Below the pieces are notes generated by a model. The model was not told the DNA's origin and did no database searches. It saw nothing but the letters and a program-made list of their open reading frames with translations. A program made the position numbers and the translations under genes. From Bacillus paralicheniformis (lineage in GTDB: Bacteria > Bacillota > Bacilli > Bacillales > Bacillaceae), in the NCBI RefSeq assembly GCF_001042485.2, contig NZ_LBMN02000001.1:62001-126000 (forward strand): a stretch of DNA of 64,000 nt, in the 5' to 3' direction. Every line of letters begins with the position of its first letter. Position 1 is the first letter of the stretch. Below are positions 9,955 through 19,088 of this stretch, in pieces.

Positions 9955-12258
9955 GTGGAAAAAGAAGAATTTATGGATAAGCTTCTCTCCTTTATGAAAG
10001 AAGAAGCGTATAAACCTCTTACAGTTCAGGAACTGGAAGAGATGCTGGAAATCACCGATTCGGACGAATACAAAGAGCTTGTCAAAGCTCTTGTAACCCT
10101 TGAAGAAAAAGGGCTTGTCGTCAGAACGAGAAGCAACCGCTACGGTTTGCCAGAAAAAATGAATTTGATCAAAGGGAAGGTGTCGGCTCACGCGAAAGGC
10201 TTCGCGTTTGTTCTCCCCGAAGATTCCTCGCTTGACGATGTCTTCATTCCGCCGTCTGAGCTGAATACGGCAATGAACGGAGATACCGTGCTTGTCCGCC
10301 TGAGTACGGAGTCCGGAGGTACAAAAAAAGAAGGAGCCATCATCCGCATCATTGAGCGCAGCATTCAGAAGATTGTCGGCACGTATACAGAGACGAAAAA
10401 CTTCGGCTTCGTCATTCCCGACGATAAAAAAATCACGAATGACATCTTTATTCCGAAGCACGCCAAAAACGGCGCCGTCGAGGGGCACAAAGTCGTCGTC
10501 CGCCTGACAAGCTATCCTGAAGGCCGGATGAGTGCGGAAGGGGAAGTTATCGAGATTCTCGGCCACAAAAACGACCCCGGCATCGATATCCTTTCCATCA
10601 TTCATAAACATGGCCTCCCGGGAGACTTTCCGGCTGAGGCGATGGAACAAGCCGGCAATACGCCTGATACAATCGATGAAAAAGATCTTGAAGGCAGACG
10701 GGATCTGCGCGATCAAACGATCGTCACGATCGACGGCGCAGATGCCAAAGACTTGGATGATGCCGTTACCGTCACAAAACTCAAAAACGGCCATTATAAA
10801 CTCGGCGTCCACATTGCCGATGTCAGCCATTATGTCACAGAAGGGTCTCCGATTGACCAGGAAGCATATGAACGCGGCACGAGCGTCTATCTTGTCGACC
10901 GGGTGATTCCGATGATCCCGCACAGGCTGTCGAATGGAATCTGCTCTTTAAATCCGAAGGTTGACCGGCTGACTTTGTCGTGCGAAATGCTCATTAATCC
11001 TCAAGGGCAAGTCGTCGAACACGAAATTTTTCAAAGTGTCATTAAAACGACCGAGCGGATGACTTATTCTGACGTGAACAAGATTTTAGTCGATGACGAT
11101 GAAGAGCTGAAGCAGAAATATGAGGCGCTTGTCCCGATGTTCAAAGACATGGAAGACTTGGCTGCGATTCTGCGCGGCAAGCGGATGGAACGCGGTGCCG
11201 TCGACTTTGACTTTAAGGAAGCGAAGGTACTCGTCGACGAAGAAGGAAAAGCGAAGGACGTCGTCTTGAGAGAACGGTCGACAGCAGAAAAGCTGATCGA
11301 AGAATTTATGCTTGTCGCCAATGAAACGGTCGCAGAGCACTTTCATTGGATGAATGTTCCGTTTATTTACCGGATTCACGAAGATCCGGATCAAGAAAAG
11401 CTCCAGAGATTTCTTGAGTTCGTTACGACATTCGGCTATGTCGTCAAAGGGACGGCCGGAAGCATCCATCCGAAAGCGCTGCAAAGCGTGCTTGAAGAAG
11501 TCAGGGATCGTCCTGAAGAAGCCGTAATTTCAACGGTTATGCTCAGATCGATGAAGCAGGCGAAATACGATCCGCAAAGCCTCGGACACTTCGGCTTGTC
11601 GACTGAATTCTACACCCATTTCACGTCACCGATTCGCCGCTACCCTGACTTGATCGTCCACAGGCTGATCAGGACGTATTTGATTCAGGGCAAGACAGAC
11701 GAAGCGACAAGGGAGAAATGGGCCGAAAAACTGCCTGAGATCGCCGAGCATACGTCAAATATGGAACGCAATGCCGTAGATGCCGAGCGGGAAACGGATG
11801 ATCTGAAAAAAACCGAATTTATGCTGGATAAGATCGGTGAAGAATTTGACGGTGTGATCAGTTCCGTTACGAACTTCGGCATGTTTGTCGAGCTGCCGAA
11901 CACGATCGAAGGGCTTGTCCACGTCAGCTTTATGACGGACGATTTTTACCGTTATGATGAACAGCACTATGCCATGATCGGCGAGCGTACGGGCAACGTC
12001 TACCGGATCGGCGATGAGATTACGGTCCGCGTCGTTGACGTCAATAAAGACGAGCGGAACATCGATTTTGAAATCGTCGGCATGAAAGGCTCCCGCCGCC
12101 GGCAGAAACCGGAGCAAAAACAGAAAAAGGGTCCTAAAAAGGATGCTCCATCGGCTGACAAAGGGGAATGGTTCACCAAGCCGAAAAAGAAAAAAGTAAA
12201 GAAAAAACGCGGTTTTCAAAACGCGCCGAAACAAAAACGAAAGAAAAAGAAAAAATAG
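9955..12258 (+). CDS. rnr: Ribonuclease R
   Basis: 767 aa, slightly shorter than the B. subtilis enzyme (about 779). Order: N-terminal winged helix (1-70), cold-shock/OB domains (75-230), RNB catalytic domain with the metal-binding [13 protein letters not shown] motif near 258-270, S1 domain near 627-705, and a Lys-rich tail. It degrades structured RNA 3'-5' and clears mRNA on stalled ribosomes with tmRNA, which suits its neighbours smpB and ssrA. Start GTG 9955 after AAGGAGGTC. Confidence 0.97.
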   Translation: MEKEEFMDKLLSFMKEEAYKPLTVQELEEMLEITDSDEYKELVKALVTLEEKGLVVRTRSNRYGLPEKMNLIKGKVSAHAKGFAFVLPEDSSLDDVFIPPSELNTAMNGDTVLVRLSTESGGTKKEGAIIRIIERSIQKIVGTYTETKNFGFVIPDDKKITNDIFIPKHAKNGAVEGHKVVVRLTSYPEGRMSAEGEVIEILGHKNDPGIDILSIIHKHGLPGDFPAEAMEQAGNTPDTIDEKDLEGRRDLRDQTIVTIDGADAKDLDDAVTVTKLKNGHYKLGVHIADVSHYVTEGSPIDQEAYERGTSVYLVDRVIPMIPHRLSNGICSLNPKVDRLTLSCEMLINPQGQVVEHEIFQSVIKTTERMTYSDVNKILVDDDEELKQKYEALVPMFKDMEDLAAILRGKRMERGAVDFDFKEAKVLVDEEGKAKDVVLRERSTAEKLIEEFMLVANETVAEHFHWMNVPFIYRIHEDPDQEKLQRFLEFVTTFGYVVKGTAGSIHPKALQSVLEEVRDRPEEAVISTVMLRSMKQAKYDPQSLGHFGLSTEFYTHFTSPIRRYPDLIVHRLIRTYLIQGKTDEATREKWAEKLPEIAEHTSNMERNAVDAERETDDLKKTEFMLDKIGEEFDGVISSVTNFGMFVELPNTIEGLVHVSFMTDDFYRYDEQHYAMIGERTGNVYRIGDEITVRVVDVNKDERNIDFEIVGMKGSRRRQKPEQKQKKGPKKDAPSADKGEWFTKPKKKKVKKKRGFQNAPKQKRKKKKK

Positions 12259-12273
12259 ACGGCACACGTCAAA

Positions 12274-12341
12274 AAAAGGGCGGCGAAATTGTAAGGCGAA
12301 CGTTCATTTGATAGAATAATACGTATTCGCCGCCCTTTTGA
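12274..12341 (+). terminator. Terminator or attenuator between rnr and smpB
   Basis: Perfect 14-bp stem AAAAGGGCGGCGAA (12274-12287) / TTCGCCGCCCTTTT (12326-12339) with a 38-base loop. The loop contains TAGAATAATAC, so a promoter for smpB could sit inside. Confidence 0.7.
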
Positions 12342-12373
12342 ATGTGAGATTGAAGGCGGGAGGAGGTTGCCGT

Positions 12374-12847
12374 ATGCCAAAGGGAGAAGGGAAGGTTGTT
12401 TCCCAAAATAAAAAAGCAAATCATGATTATTTTATAGAAGAAACATACGAAACAGGCATCGTGCTTCAAGGTACGGAAATCAAGTCCATTCGCGCCGGAC
12501 GGGTGAATTTAAAGGACGCGTTCGCTAAAATTGAGCGCGGGGAAGTGTTTCTTCACAATATGCACATCAGCCCGTATGAGCAGGGGAACCGCTACAACCA
12601 TGATCCGTTGCGGACGAGAAAGCTTTTGATGCACCGCAAGCAGATCAACAAATTGATCGGTTTGACGAAAGAGCAGGGATACTCGCTCGTACCGCTCAAG
12701 ATTTATTTGAAGAACGGTTTTGCGAAAGTGCTGCTCGGACTCGGAAAAGGGAAGAAGAAATTCGACAAACGCGAGGACTTAAAGCGCAAAGACGCCAAAC
12801 GCGAAATCGAAAGAGCATTCCGCGACAGGCAAAAAGGCTTGATCTAA
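12374..12847 (+). CDS. smpB: SsrA-binding protein SmpB
   Basis: 157 aa. OB-fold tmRNA-binding protein with conserved [11 protein letters not shown] near residue 30 and [11 protein letters not shown] near 75, and a basic C-terminal tail that forms a helix in the ribosome A-site/mRNA channel. Start ATG 12374 (MPKGEGK) after AGGAGG; a longer frame beginning at 12338 would add 12 residues not found in relatives. It delivers alanyl-tmRNA to stalled ribosomes; ssrA follows 116 bp on. Confidence 0.97.
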   Translation: MPKGEGKVVSQNKKANHDYFIEETYETGIVLQGTEIKSIRAGRVNLKDAFAKIERGEVFLHNMHISPYEQGNRYNHDPLRTRKLLMHRKQINKLIGLTKEQGYSLVPLKIYLKNGFAKVLLGLGKGKKKFDKREDLKRKDAKREIERAFRDRQKGLI

Positions 12848-12963
12848 AGCCGGAACCCATGTTATCCTATATGAACGTGATCACAGACATTACCATTTGG
12901 AATTGACGCGTGATCTTGTTATAATAGTGATGCAGCCAGTTATCCGACTTCCTTTTCATCCAA

Positions 12964-13316
12964 GGGGACGTTACGGATTCGACAGGGACGGATCGAGCTT
13001 GAGTTGCGAGCCGAGAGGCGATCTCGTAAAAACGCACCTAAATATAACTGGCAAATCTAACCAGAACTTAGCACTAGCTGCCTAATTAGCGCAGCGAGCT
13101 CTTGCCCGCATCGCCTATGTGCCGGTTAAGAGCCCATAACGAAGTAGGCTACGCTTGCGCTCCCGTCTGAGAGCGCAGGAAGAGACTTATCAGACTAGCT
13201 TTCCGAGGGCCTGCCCGCAGGCACGAAGATGAGCGAAACTAAATATGCAGGGCTACGCTCGTAGACGCTGAAGCAATCGACGTTTCTGGACGTGGGTTCG
13301 ACTCCCACCGTCTCCA
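12964..13316 (+). ncRNA. ssrA: tmRNA (ssrA), 3' end rebuilt by prophage
   Basis: About 353 nt. The 5' end GGGGACGTTACGG pairs with the 3' CGTCTCC to form the tRNA-like acceptor; a T-loop GGTTCGACTCC is present. The tag frame (13050-13085) reads GKSNQNLALAA then stop, which with the non-coded first Ala gives the B. licheniformis-type tag. The gene's last 18 bp are the prophage attachment core. After the discriminator A (13316) the DNA reads TCTT, so the CCA end is not encoded here and must be added after trimming. The native CCA and terminator lie at 57303-57327. Confidence 0.95.
13299..13316 (+). other. attL, 18-bp attachment core
   Basis: CGACTCCCACCGTCTCCA, identical to 57285-57302. Flanking bases differ (T before and T after here; C before and C after at the right), which fixes the core at 18 bp. 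It covers the T-arm and acceptor 3' strand of tmRNA. Confidence 0.9.
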
Positions 13317-13359
13317 TCTTTTGAGTTTTAAGGTTGATTTGATAGGGTTTATGAAACCG

Positions 13360-13379
13360 TGGTAAGAATTGTGGTAAGA
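13360..13379 (+). repeat. Putative integrase arm-type sites, left
   Basis: Two direct copies of TGGTAAGA (13360-13367, 13372-13379), 12 bp apart, 44 bp inside attL. A similar pair, TGGCAAGA x2, lies inside attR (57163-57181). Paired short direct repeats on both arms fit binding sites for the N-terminal domain of a lambda/Tn916-class integrase. Confidence 0.5.
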
Positions 13380-13398
13380 ATTTTTACGCGCTAGAGTA

Positions 13399-14493
13399 TC
13401 AAGCTTCTTTAAGGTGAATAATTTCAGCAGTCTTGAAGTCGTCTTCCATTTTGAGGACGGCTTCTTTTTCTGTGCTCGGATATAAATGGCTGTATATGTT
13501 GAGTGTTGTGCCCACATCCTTGTGACCGAGCCTTTTTGCCACGACAGATGGGATTGTGTTCCTGTTAATTAAATAGCTAGCATGTGAATGGCGGAAATCA
13601 TGTAGACGAATTTTTTTAACCTTTGCCGCCTTAACGTATTCAGCGTATTTTCTATCTAGTGTTGTAGTTGAAATGTGGTCATGAAATTCCCCAAATACTA
13701 CATATGTCATTTTTGTCTTGGTTTTTGCTTTTAATTGAGCTAATAACCTCATTACGTGTTTAGGCATCATGATTTTTCGTATAGACGATGTTGTTTTTGG
13801 TTTAGTCACTATTCGGTTATAAACGGTCTTATCGATATTTATAGTGTTACTGTCAAAATCAATATCTCCCCATGTGAGAGCTAATAACTCTCCCTTTCGC
13901 ATACCGCTATAATAGAGTGTCATAAAAAGTGCATAATATAACTGATCATCTACGTGTTGAATAAACGCTTTAAACTCGTCTAACGTCCAATAATTGATGT
14001 GTTTATCTTCTTCTATATCCACATTTCCTGCTAAACGTGCTGGATTATCTTTTGTGTACTCTTGTTTAATCGCAAAGTTAAATACAGCCGATAAAACTTG
14101 ATGTATCTTTTTGACGTGCGCAACGGCATATCTATCAAGCAAATCATTCTGAAAACGCATTATGTCCCTTGAACGAATGTTGTTAATTTTCTTGCTCCCG
14201 AACCTTGGTATCAAGTGAGTATTTATAATGCTACTTGTTTTTAAATATGATGATGCCTTTCTTCTTTTTTTGTACCATTTCAAGTATTCTTTTGCGACAA
14301 ATTCAAAAGTTGGATTATCTTCATTTTCTCCGTCGTCAGTTTCTAGTCGTAAAAGGGTTTCTGCTTCAGCCCTCTTCGCTTCTCCGCTTGATTTAAATCC
14401 TCTTCTTTTTATCTGTTTGTATTCTCCATTTCTGTTTGTATAGGATATGATAAAATAATATGTTCCCCTTTCCTTGTCTTTATAGACAGGCAT
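13399..14493 (-). CDS. int: Tyrosine-type site-specific integrase
   Basis: 364 aa. N-terminal arm-binding domain (1-60, YTNRNGEYKQIKRRGF), core-binding SAM-like domain (70-165), catalytic domain with R in GMRKGELLALTW (near 190), H-x-x-R in LHDFRHSHASYL (near 300) and H...Y in LGHKDVGTTLNIYSH (near 325-340). It catalyses integration at the tmRNA 3' end and, with an excisionase, excision. It ends 83 bp inside attL on the opposite strand to ssrA, so tmRNA read-through gives antisense RNA to it. Confidence 0.95.
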   Translation of the reverse strand: MPVYKDKERGTYYFIISYTNRNGEYKQIKRRGFKSSGEAKRAEAETLLRLETDDGENEDNPTFEFVAKEYLKWYKKRRKASSYLKTSSIINTHLIPRFGSKKINNIRSRDIMRFQNDLLDRYAVAHVKKIHQVLSAVFNFAIKQEYTKDNPARLAGNVDIEEDKHINYWTLDEFKAFIQHVDDQLYYALFMTLYYSGMRKGELLALTWGDIDFDSNTINIDKTVYNRIVTKPKTTSSIRKIMMPKHVMRLLAQLKAKTKTKMTYVVFGEFHDHISTTTLDRKYAEYVKAAKVKKIRLHDFRHSHASYLINRNTIPSVVAKRLGHKDVGTTLNIYSHLYPSTEKEAVLKMEDDFKTAEIIHLKEA

Positions 14494-14507
14494 ACTAAAT
14501 TCACTCC

Positions 14508-14538
14508 TTTAAAAAAAGGCGGGTGATCGTCCCGCCTG
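14508..14538 (-). terminator. Terminator of the repressor gene
   Basis: Read on the minus strand: AGGCGGG ACGATCA CCCGCCT followed by TTTTTTT. It separates the repressor transcript from int. Confidence 0.85.
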
Positions 14539-14563
14539 TGATTAAATTTTTAGCGCTAACAAC

Positions 14564-15202
14564 TTAATCTAATTCTGCGATATATAGAACTACTTTTCCG
14601 TGAATTCTTAAATCGATGTTATCAGCAGATGTTACGTAATCCGTAAAACTTAAATCGGAAGAATCAGGCCTAAATATAACTTTATCTTCCCTGCGGTAAA
14701 ATCTCTTGACAGCATAATCCCCGCCGTCACTGTAAACCACTATATCTCCATCGCGTAGATTGGATAATGGTACAGGCCTTACTGCAATCAGTGAGTCGTG
14801 GGGCATAATCCTATTCATGCTATCGCCATTAATCCGCATCATAAAGATGTCTTTCCTACCTGCCCATTTGCCCATAAGGTTGTCCGGTATTAAGATGTAC
14901 TCCACATTGTTCTCATCTATGCTGTCTATGCATAAAGGAAGGCCGGCGGATATGCCTATCGGGTAGTATGGGTATTTGGTTGATAGCTGAACAGGTTCTG
15001 TGCTTTCCCATCCCATTAGGTATGCAGGAGTAACATTCAATGCCTTTGCTAAGGGTTCTAGTACTGTCAAGGGCATGTTGTCAATTTCATTACTTTCATA
15101 CCTGTAAACCGTTGCCCTGTTTTTTTTCAGTTTTTGGGCAAGCTGGTCAACTGACATATTTAGTTGTTTTCTTCTACTTCTTATTCTTTCTCCTACTGTC
15201 AT
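14564..15202 (-). CDS. CI-like prophage repressor with LexA-type self-cleavage domain
   Basis: 212 aa. XRE helix-turn-helix at residues 1-60 (MSVDQLAQKLKKNRATVYRYE), then an S24/LexA peptidase: probable cleavage site Ala-Gly in ISAGLP (about 88), nucleophile in GDSMNRI (about 128) and general-base Lys in YAVKRFY (about 165). RecA-stimulated self-cleavage after DNA damage would induce the phage. Start ATG 15202 is spaced from GGGAGGTG; the GTG at 15211 is part of that site. Operators are in the divergent promoter region 15236-15356. Confidence 0.92.
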   Translation of the reverse strand: MTVGERIRSRRKQLNMSVDQLAQKLKKNRATVYRYESNEIDNMPLTVLEPLAKALNVTPAYLMGWESTEPVQLSTKYPYYPIGISAGLPLCIDSIDENNVEYILIPDNLMGKWAGRKDIFMMRINGDSMNRIMPHDSLIAVRPVPLSNLRDGDIVVYSDGGDYAVKRFYRREDKVIFRPDSSDLSFTDYVTSADNIDLRIHGKVVLYIAELD

Positions 15203-15235
15203 TCTCTTCACCTCCCAATGTTAGAATAACACTTA

Positions 15236-15356
15236 TTTCGCATATATGCAACAAAAGATAATTTTTTTATCGTTTATTTATTGATATTTGCGAAATTAGT
15301 GTTGACTTTAAGAAAATAAGAGCCTATAATGAAAATCGAAATCGCACGATATGCGA
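15236..15356. promoter_or_regulatory. Divergent lysogeny/lytic promoters with repressor operators
   Basis: Rightward promoter TTGACT (15302-15307), 17 bp, TATAAT (15325-15330). Operator-like sites: TTTCGCATATATGCAA (15236-15251), TTTGCGAAAT (15287-15296, at the -35), TCGCACGATATGCGA (15342-15356, near the start of transcription). The half-site is TCGCA/TGCGA. Binding of the repressor at the last two would silence lytic transcription. Confidence 0.75.
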
Positions 15357-15378
15357 AAATAGAAAAGGGGGTGATAGC

Positions 15379-15597
15379 GTGGTCAATGTAAATAAGTTAA
15401 GAGGGAAGATTGTCGAAAATGGAATGACTATCGGCGAGCTTGCAAAAAAAATTGGCGTAGATAGAAGTACATTCTATAGAAAACTCAATAGTAACGGAGA
15501 AACTTTCTCAATTAAAGAAGCAAATCTAATATGTACTGTTCTAGGTTTAACGAGTAAGGAAGCAACAGTTATTTTTTTTAATCAGTATGTCGCATGA
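15379..15597 (+). CDS. Cro-like XRE protein
   Basis: 72 aa, helix-turn-helix at residues 18-40 (ELAKKIGVDRSTFYRKLNSNG). First rightward gene behind the perfect lytic promoter, start GTG 15379 after AGGGGGTG. Its position and size fit a Cro/activator role in the lysis-lysogeny switch. Confidence 0.8.
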   Translation: MVNVNKLRGKIVENGMTIGELAKKIGVDRSTFYRKLNSNGETFSIKEANLICTVLGLTSKEATVIFFNQYVA

Positions 15598-15604
15598 AAT
15601 GCGA
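15590..15604. promoter_or_regulatory. Additional repressor operator
   Basis: TCGCATGAAATGCGA, the same TCGCA-N5-TGCGA palindrome as at 15342, placed over the stop codon of the cro-like gene and ahead of the antirepressor gene. Confidence 0.6.
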
Positions 15605-15621
15605 AAAAAAGGAGAGAAACC

Positions 15622-16416
15622 ATGAATCTATCAATTATTGAAAAGAATAACCAACGTGTTTTAACAACAGCCCAGTTGGCAGAAAGCTATGGGACGAATA
15701 ACCGTCGGATCTCCGAGAATTTTAAACGTAACATAAATCGCTTTAAAGAAGGGAAACATTTTTACTCTTTGCAAGGGAAGGAAAAACGGGATTTTATCAA
15801 CCATACGCAAATTGAGGATGGTTCAAAAAACGCCCAAACGCTCTACCTTTGGACGGAAAAAGGTGCATGGCTTCATGCGAAGTCACTAAATACCGATCAA
15901 GCCTGGGACGCTTATGAAATGCTTGTGGATGAGTATTACAACGTCAAGCAAACTCAAATTGATACATCCCAGTTAAGCCCTGAACTACAAATGTTCAAGC
16001 AAATTTTTGATTCAGTAGCCCGTACACAACTAAAGCAGCAGGAACAAGACAAACGCCTTGATGCTGTTGAAAAGAAGCAAGACAACATTAAAGAAGTTCT
16101 TTCGCTTAATCCTACTGAATGGAAAAAGAAAGTGAACAAGATCATCAATGCTATTGCGCTATCAAAAGGCGGTTTCCAAGCCTATGCAGATGTTAGGAAA
16201 GAAAGTTATCAATTGTTGGAAGATAGAGCGAGGTGTCGTTTATCCATTAGGCTTACGAATAAGAAATCCGAAATGGCCTTAAACGGTGTGCCTAAGTCAA
16301 AAATAGACAAGGTAAACAAAATGGACGTTATTGGCGATGATGCTCGCTTGACTGAAATTTATCTAGCGATCGTGAAGGAAATGGCCATTAAGTACGGTGT
16401 GGGTGAGGCGTCATGA
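15622..16416 (+). CDS. Phage antirepressor, ORF6N/ORF6C type
   Basis: 264 aa. ORF6N-like domain at residues 1-110 (TTAQLAESYGTNNRRISENFKRN; TLYLWTEKGAWLHAKSLNT), coiled-coil 115-165, ORF6C-like basic C-terminus (YQLLEDRARCRLSIRL). Such proteins bind DNA or the repressor to favour lytic growth. Preceded by an operator copy (15590-15604) and AAAGGAGAG. Overlaps the next gene by 4 bp. Confidence 0.8.
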   Translation: MNLSIIEKNNQRVLTTAQLAESYGTNNRRISENFKRNINRFKEGKHFYSLQGKEKRDFINHTQIEDGSKNAQTLYLWTEKGAWLHAKSLNTDQAWDAYEMLVDEYYNVKQTQIDTSQLSPELQMFKQIFDSVARTQLKQQEQDKRLDAVEKKQDNIKEVLSLNPTEWKKKVNKIINAIALSKGGFQAYADVRKESYQLLEDRARCRLSIRLTNKKSEMALNGVPKSKIDKVNKMDVIGDDARLTEIYLAIVKEMAIKYGVGEAS

Positions 16417-16601
16417 TACATAAACTCTACGTTGCTCGTCGAGAACGTGGATTGTATCAAAAAGATGTCGCTCGAAAAATCGGTATTCATCCACAGACCT
16501 ACCATGAAAAGGAACGTGGGAAAAAGGAATTTACTTTAAGAGAAGCAAAGGCGCTTACCAAATTGTTTGGCTGCACTCTGAATGATCTATTTCAAGATTG
16601 A
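16413..16601 (+). CDS. Small XRE helix-turn-helix protein
   Basis: 62 aa, a single HTH (RERGLYQKDVARKIGIHPQTYHEKERG) ending in LNDLFQD. ATGA overlap with the antirepressor implies coupled translation. Probably a regulator of early genes; target unknown. Confidence 0.75.
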   Translation: MIHKLYVARRERGLYQKDVARKIGIHPQTYHEKERGKKEFTLREAKALTKLFGCTLNDLFQD

Positions 16602-16732
16602 AGAAGTGTGGATAGCTGTTACTCAAAAAAAGCAACAGCTCAAGGGAATGAAACGACATACACTGACCATCACATCAAAATACCAATGGCAATTAAATAT
16701 CATGCAGACCTAAAAAATGAGGAGGGTTTATC

Positions 16733-16921
16733 ATGACATGCACACTAGAACTAAAACGTGAACAGCCCGAAAAAGCGCAAAAAGTTGTGGTGATTAGTAC
16801 AGATACACATCAACAGTTAAAAGATTTAAGTGCAGAAACAGGTATCAAGTTACATAAATTAATTGATTCCTGTCTCCGCTTCGCATTAGATCACATTGTG
16901 ATTGTAGGGGAAGATGACTAG
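16733..16921 (+). CDS. Small ribbon-helix-helix-like protein
   Basis: 62 aa. A beta strand (KVVVISTDTH) then two helices (LKDLSAETGIKLHKLIDSCLRFAL) give the RHH pattern of small DNA-binding phage proteins. Start ATG 16733 after GGAGGG. Fold call is by eye only. Confidence 0.6.
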   Translation: MTCTLELKREQPEKAQKVVVISTDTHQQLKDLSAETGIKLHKLIDSCLRFALDHIVIVGEDD

Positions 16922-16978
16922 CATTCCTAGTAAAAGAGGAAGATGCCCCTGCGGACTAAGCAAATGAGGAGGATTTTC

Positions 16979-17533
16979 ATGAAAACACAACTCAAAGTGA
17001 TCGAGGGTACTCGAAAGCCAGACCACTACTCAATCTACCACAGGATGTTTCAAAAAGCGGTAATTGAGAGTGCGAGAAAAATACAAAGAACTAATCAAAT
17101 TGATACAGACGATTTCAAGAAAATCGCGTTTGCTGGAATCAAGATGATCAACCTGGAGAAGGCTAGATCACGCCGTTTCCTAGAAGTAAAGCTGCGTTTA
17201 ATTGAGTTCATTCAAACCGTAATAGGAAAGCTTACACCCGGAGAATTGATGCAGATGTTCCCCATCCGTAAGCAGTATGATGGTGAAAAGTTTGGAATGA
17301 AAGACTATTTCAGTACCATGCATGCTGTCAAAGAAAAAGGAATAGACAATTGCATAGGAACGGAAGAAGAGGTATTCGATTTCCTTTGGGATTATCAGAA
17401 TCCGGATATCACTTTATTCATGGTTACCTTAGTATCGACAGTTAGTGATTTAGGAAGAGCCTCAGGACAAAAAGGTCTGTTTGAAGAATTCGCTGATAAA
17501 AACGACATTGCTATAGATGTTATGACCCATTGA
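16979..17533 (+). CDS. Conserved phage early protein, unknown function
   Basis: 184 aa, soluble, mixed charge, no recognised motif. Start ATG 16979 follows GAGGAGG; a longer in-frame reading from 16943 has no ribosome site. It sits in a run of small early genes, so host takeover or regulation is plausible but not shown. Confidence 0.65.
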   Translation: MKTQLKVIEGTRKPDHYSIYHRMFQKAVIESARKIQRTNQIDTDDFKKIAFAGIKMINLEKARSRRFLEVKLRLIEFIQTVIGKLTPGELMQMFPIRKQYDGEKFGMKDYFSTMHAVKEKGIDNCIGTEEEVFDFLWDYQNPDITLFMVTLVSTVSDLGRASGQKGLFEEFADKNDIAIDVMTH

Positions 17534-17547
17534 AGGGAGGTGAGAAA

Positions 17548-17637
17548 ATGAAGATCAAAACAAAAGAATGGCTTGCTTTAAGCGAGGCGGAACGTTTTAT
17601 GAAGATTTATCAAGCATTTGTGAAGAAGCATATCTAA
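17548..17637 (+). CDS. Small phage peptide, 29 aa
   Basis: Reads MKIKTKEWLALSEAERFMK and ends VKKHI. Strong Shine-Dalgarno GGGAGGTG at 17535-17542 and tight spacing to both neighbours support translation. Amphipathic helix likely; function unknown. Confidence 0.55.
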   Translation: MKIKTKEWLALSEAERFMKIYQAFVKKHI

Positions 17638-17658
17638 AAATCAAAAGGAGGTAGGAAA

Positions 17659-17814
17659 ATGGAAAAACAAAATAAATCAACCCCTGCGGCAACAGAGGTT
17701 GAAAAGGTTCGGGGTGATCATATGGATAGCAGAAGATTTCATTTAATTGGAATTATAGTCAGTAGTATTTGTGTCATTCTGTCTCTTACTGCATTAATTC
17801 TGTCGCTTTTATAA
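17659..17814 (+). CDS. Small single-pass membrane protein, 51 aa
   Basis: Soluble N-terminal 27 residues, then a membrane helix (FHLIGIIVSSICVILSLTAL, residues 28-47). Shine-Dalgarno AAAGGAGG. Its 3' end overlaps the 3' end of the minus-strand gene 17786-18337 by 29 bp. Confidence 0.6.
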   Translation: MEKQNKSTPAATEVEKVRGDHMDSRRFHLIGIIVSSICVILSLTALILSLL

Positions 17815-18337
17815 AATCGCTTCTTCTTGCTTTTACAGGAATTGTATAGTCTTTTCTTGATGTTTTAATTGTTAATTCTCCATCAATTTCGTTCGTTGTA
17901 TTACTCAAGTAAGGAATCGTCAAAAATATTATTAGTCCATATTCTGAAGAGTAAGGGCTCAAATTTACAGGTGGTTTTAAATTTTTAAACTCGGCTATTT
18001 CAATTGATGCTTCTTCATCACCAATTTGAGAAATAATATATTCTTCTCCAGGTCTATGATGTCCCTTGTAAAAGACAGGGTCCTCAAATTTTGAAGAGGT
18101 AAATTGGTATTCGTAAATGGATATAGGTTGTTCGCTTTTATTCACGAGACTGAGCTCAAGTATTAATCTGTAAGGTTTCCCGTAGCGATCGTTACCTTTG
18201 ATGACTTTGAATAAAAAAGCATCTAACACATTTATTTCTAGTTTCGGAAAAGTAGAGAAGTATTTTAGTAAGTGAACAGCCAATGTAAATAAAGAAATGA
18301 CTACTGCAATTATTGACAGAATTGTTGAGATCTCCAA
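17786..18337 (-). CDS. Membrane-anchored protein on the opposite strand (moron)
   Basis: 183 aa. One N-terminal membrane helix (ISTILSIIAVVISLFTLAV), then about 155 residues with many beta strands, resembling an immunoglobulin-like or jelly-roll domain (LELSLVNKSEQPISIYEYQF). No catalytic motif. It is the only leftward gene inside the rightward early operon, so it has its own promoter and may be expressed in the lysogen; superinfection exclusion or stress protection is inference. Confidence 0.7.
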   Translation of the reverse strand: MEISTILSIIAVVISLFTLAVHLLKYFSTFPKLEINVLDAFLFKVIKGNDRYGKPYRLILELSLVNKSEQPISIYEYQFTSSKFEDPVFYKGHHRPGEEYIISQIGDEEASIEIAEFKNLKPPVNLSPYSSEYGLIIFLTIPYLSNTTNEIDGELTIKTSRKDYTIPVKARRSDFIKATELMQ

Positions 18338-18400
18338 ATAAATACACTCCTATCTTAGATGGTAGGAACATTATACCAAAAAAAGAAAGGTGGTACGGGT

Positions 18401-18667
18401 ATGAACCTAAACCGATTTCTAAAAACTGACCGCGAAAAGGCGGAAAGGCTGTTCATTTCAACGCGAGATCTTATTGCGGAATTGCCTGCCGCGATCGAGG
18501 AACATGATTTTGAAGGATGTGTAGAAATTGCGGCAACAATCATTTTAAATTGCAAGGATCTTAAACGGATGGAGCACCCGGAACAGGTTGTTCGGCTTCA
18601 CGAAATCGCGTCCAAATTTGCGAACAGGGGATTAAACGTTTCAACTGTAAGGAGATCGTTTCAATGA
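18401..18667 (+). CDS. Conserved early protein, unknown function
   Basis: 88 aa, helical and acidic (DLIAELPAAIEEHDFEGCVEIAA). Start ATG 18401 after AAAGGTGG. Overlaps the next small frame by 4 bp. Confidence 0.6.
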   Translation: MNLNRFLKTDREKAERLFISTRDLIAELPAAIEEHDFEGCVEIAATIILNCKDLKRMEHPEQVVRLHEIASKFANRGLNVSTVRRSFQ

Positions 18668-18774
18668 ATATTGAACATCCAATGGTCACGGAGATCAACC
18701 GTTACGGATATCCTTTGGAATATTTGAAAGACGAGGTAGAAAAGGAGGATGAAAATGGATCAAAAACAGATTGA
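18664..18774 (+). CDS. Small phage protein, 36 aa
   Basis: Starts MNIEHPMVTEINRYGYPLEY and ends in acidic residues. ATGA-type junction with the gene before and overlap with the one after support it. Short proteins of the HPM...GYP type are common beside phage early regions; role unknown. Confidence 0.5.
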   Translation: MNIEHPMVTEINRYGYPLEYLKDEVEKEDENGSKTD

Positions 18775-18997
18775 CTCAGTATTGCACCTTGTCGAATATG
18801 CATTGAGAAATGGTGGGAGGATTGACATTGTCTATCACTGTAAAAATGAAAAGGCAGCTCTTCAAAACGTGAAAGATGCCGCTGAAAATTTGAACACAGA
18901 GATTAATCAGCCTTCCTATGATAATAGCTTTTGGTACGAGACTGAAATTAACAGGAAAATTCAAATGACTGCATTTTATCCGTCAGCTTATGAATAA
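18755..18997 (+). CDS. Conserved small phage protein
   Basis: 80 aa, helix-rich N-terminus then charged sheet-like part, ending MTAFYPSAYE. Start ATG 18755 is 8 nt after AAAGGAGG (the ATG at 18749 is too close). No function recognised. Confidence 0.6.
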   Translation: MDQKQIDSVLHLVEYALRNGGRIDIVYHCKNEKAALQNVKDAAENLNTEINQPSYDNSFWYETEINRKIQMTAFYPSAYE

Positions 18998-19088
18998 AAA
19001 AGCCGCCTTGGCAGAGGCGACTAAAAACAAAACTCACAACATCATTTTAAATGGTGTTTAATACAAAATCAATACAGGAGGTATATAC

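Noticed and set aside
9952..10923. 323-codon minus-strand frame inside rnr
   Set aside because: Shadow of the conserved RNase R gene, rich in Phe/Asp/Arg as expected from reverse reading.
13317..13398. A new terminator for tmRNA inside attL
   Set aside because: No stem followed by a T run is seen; only the short TGGTAAGA repeats.
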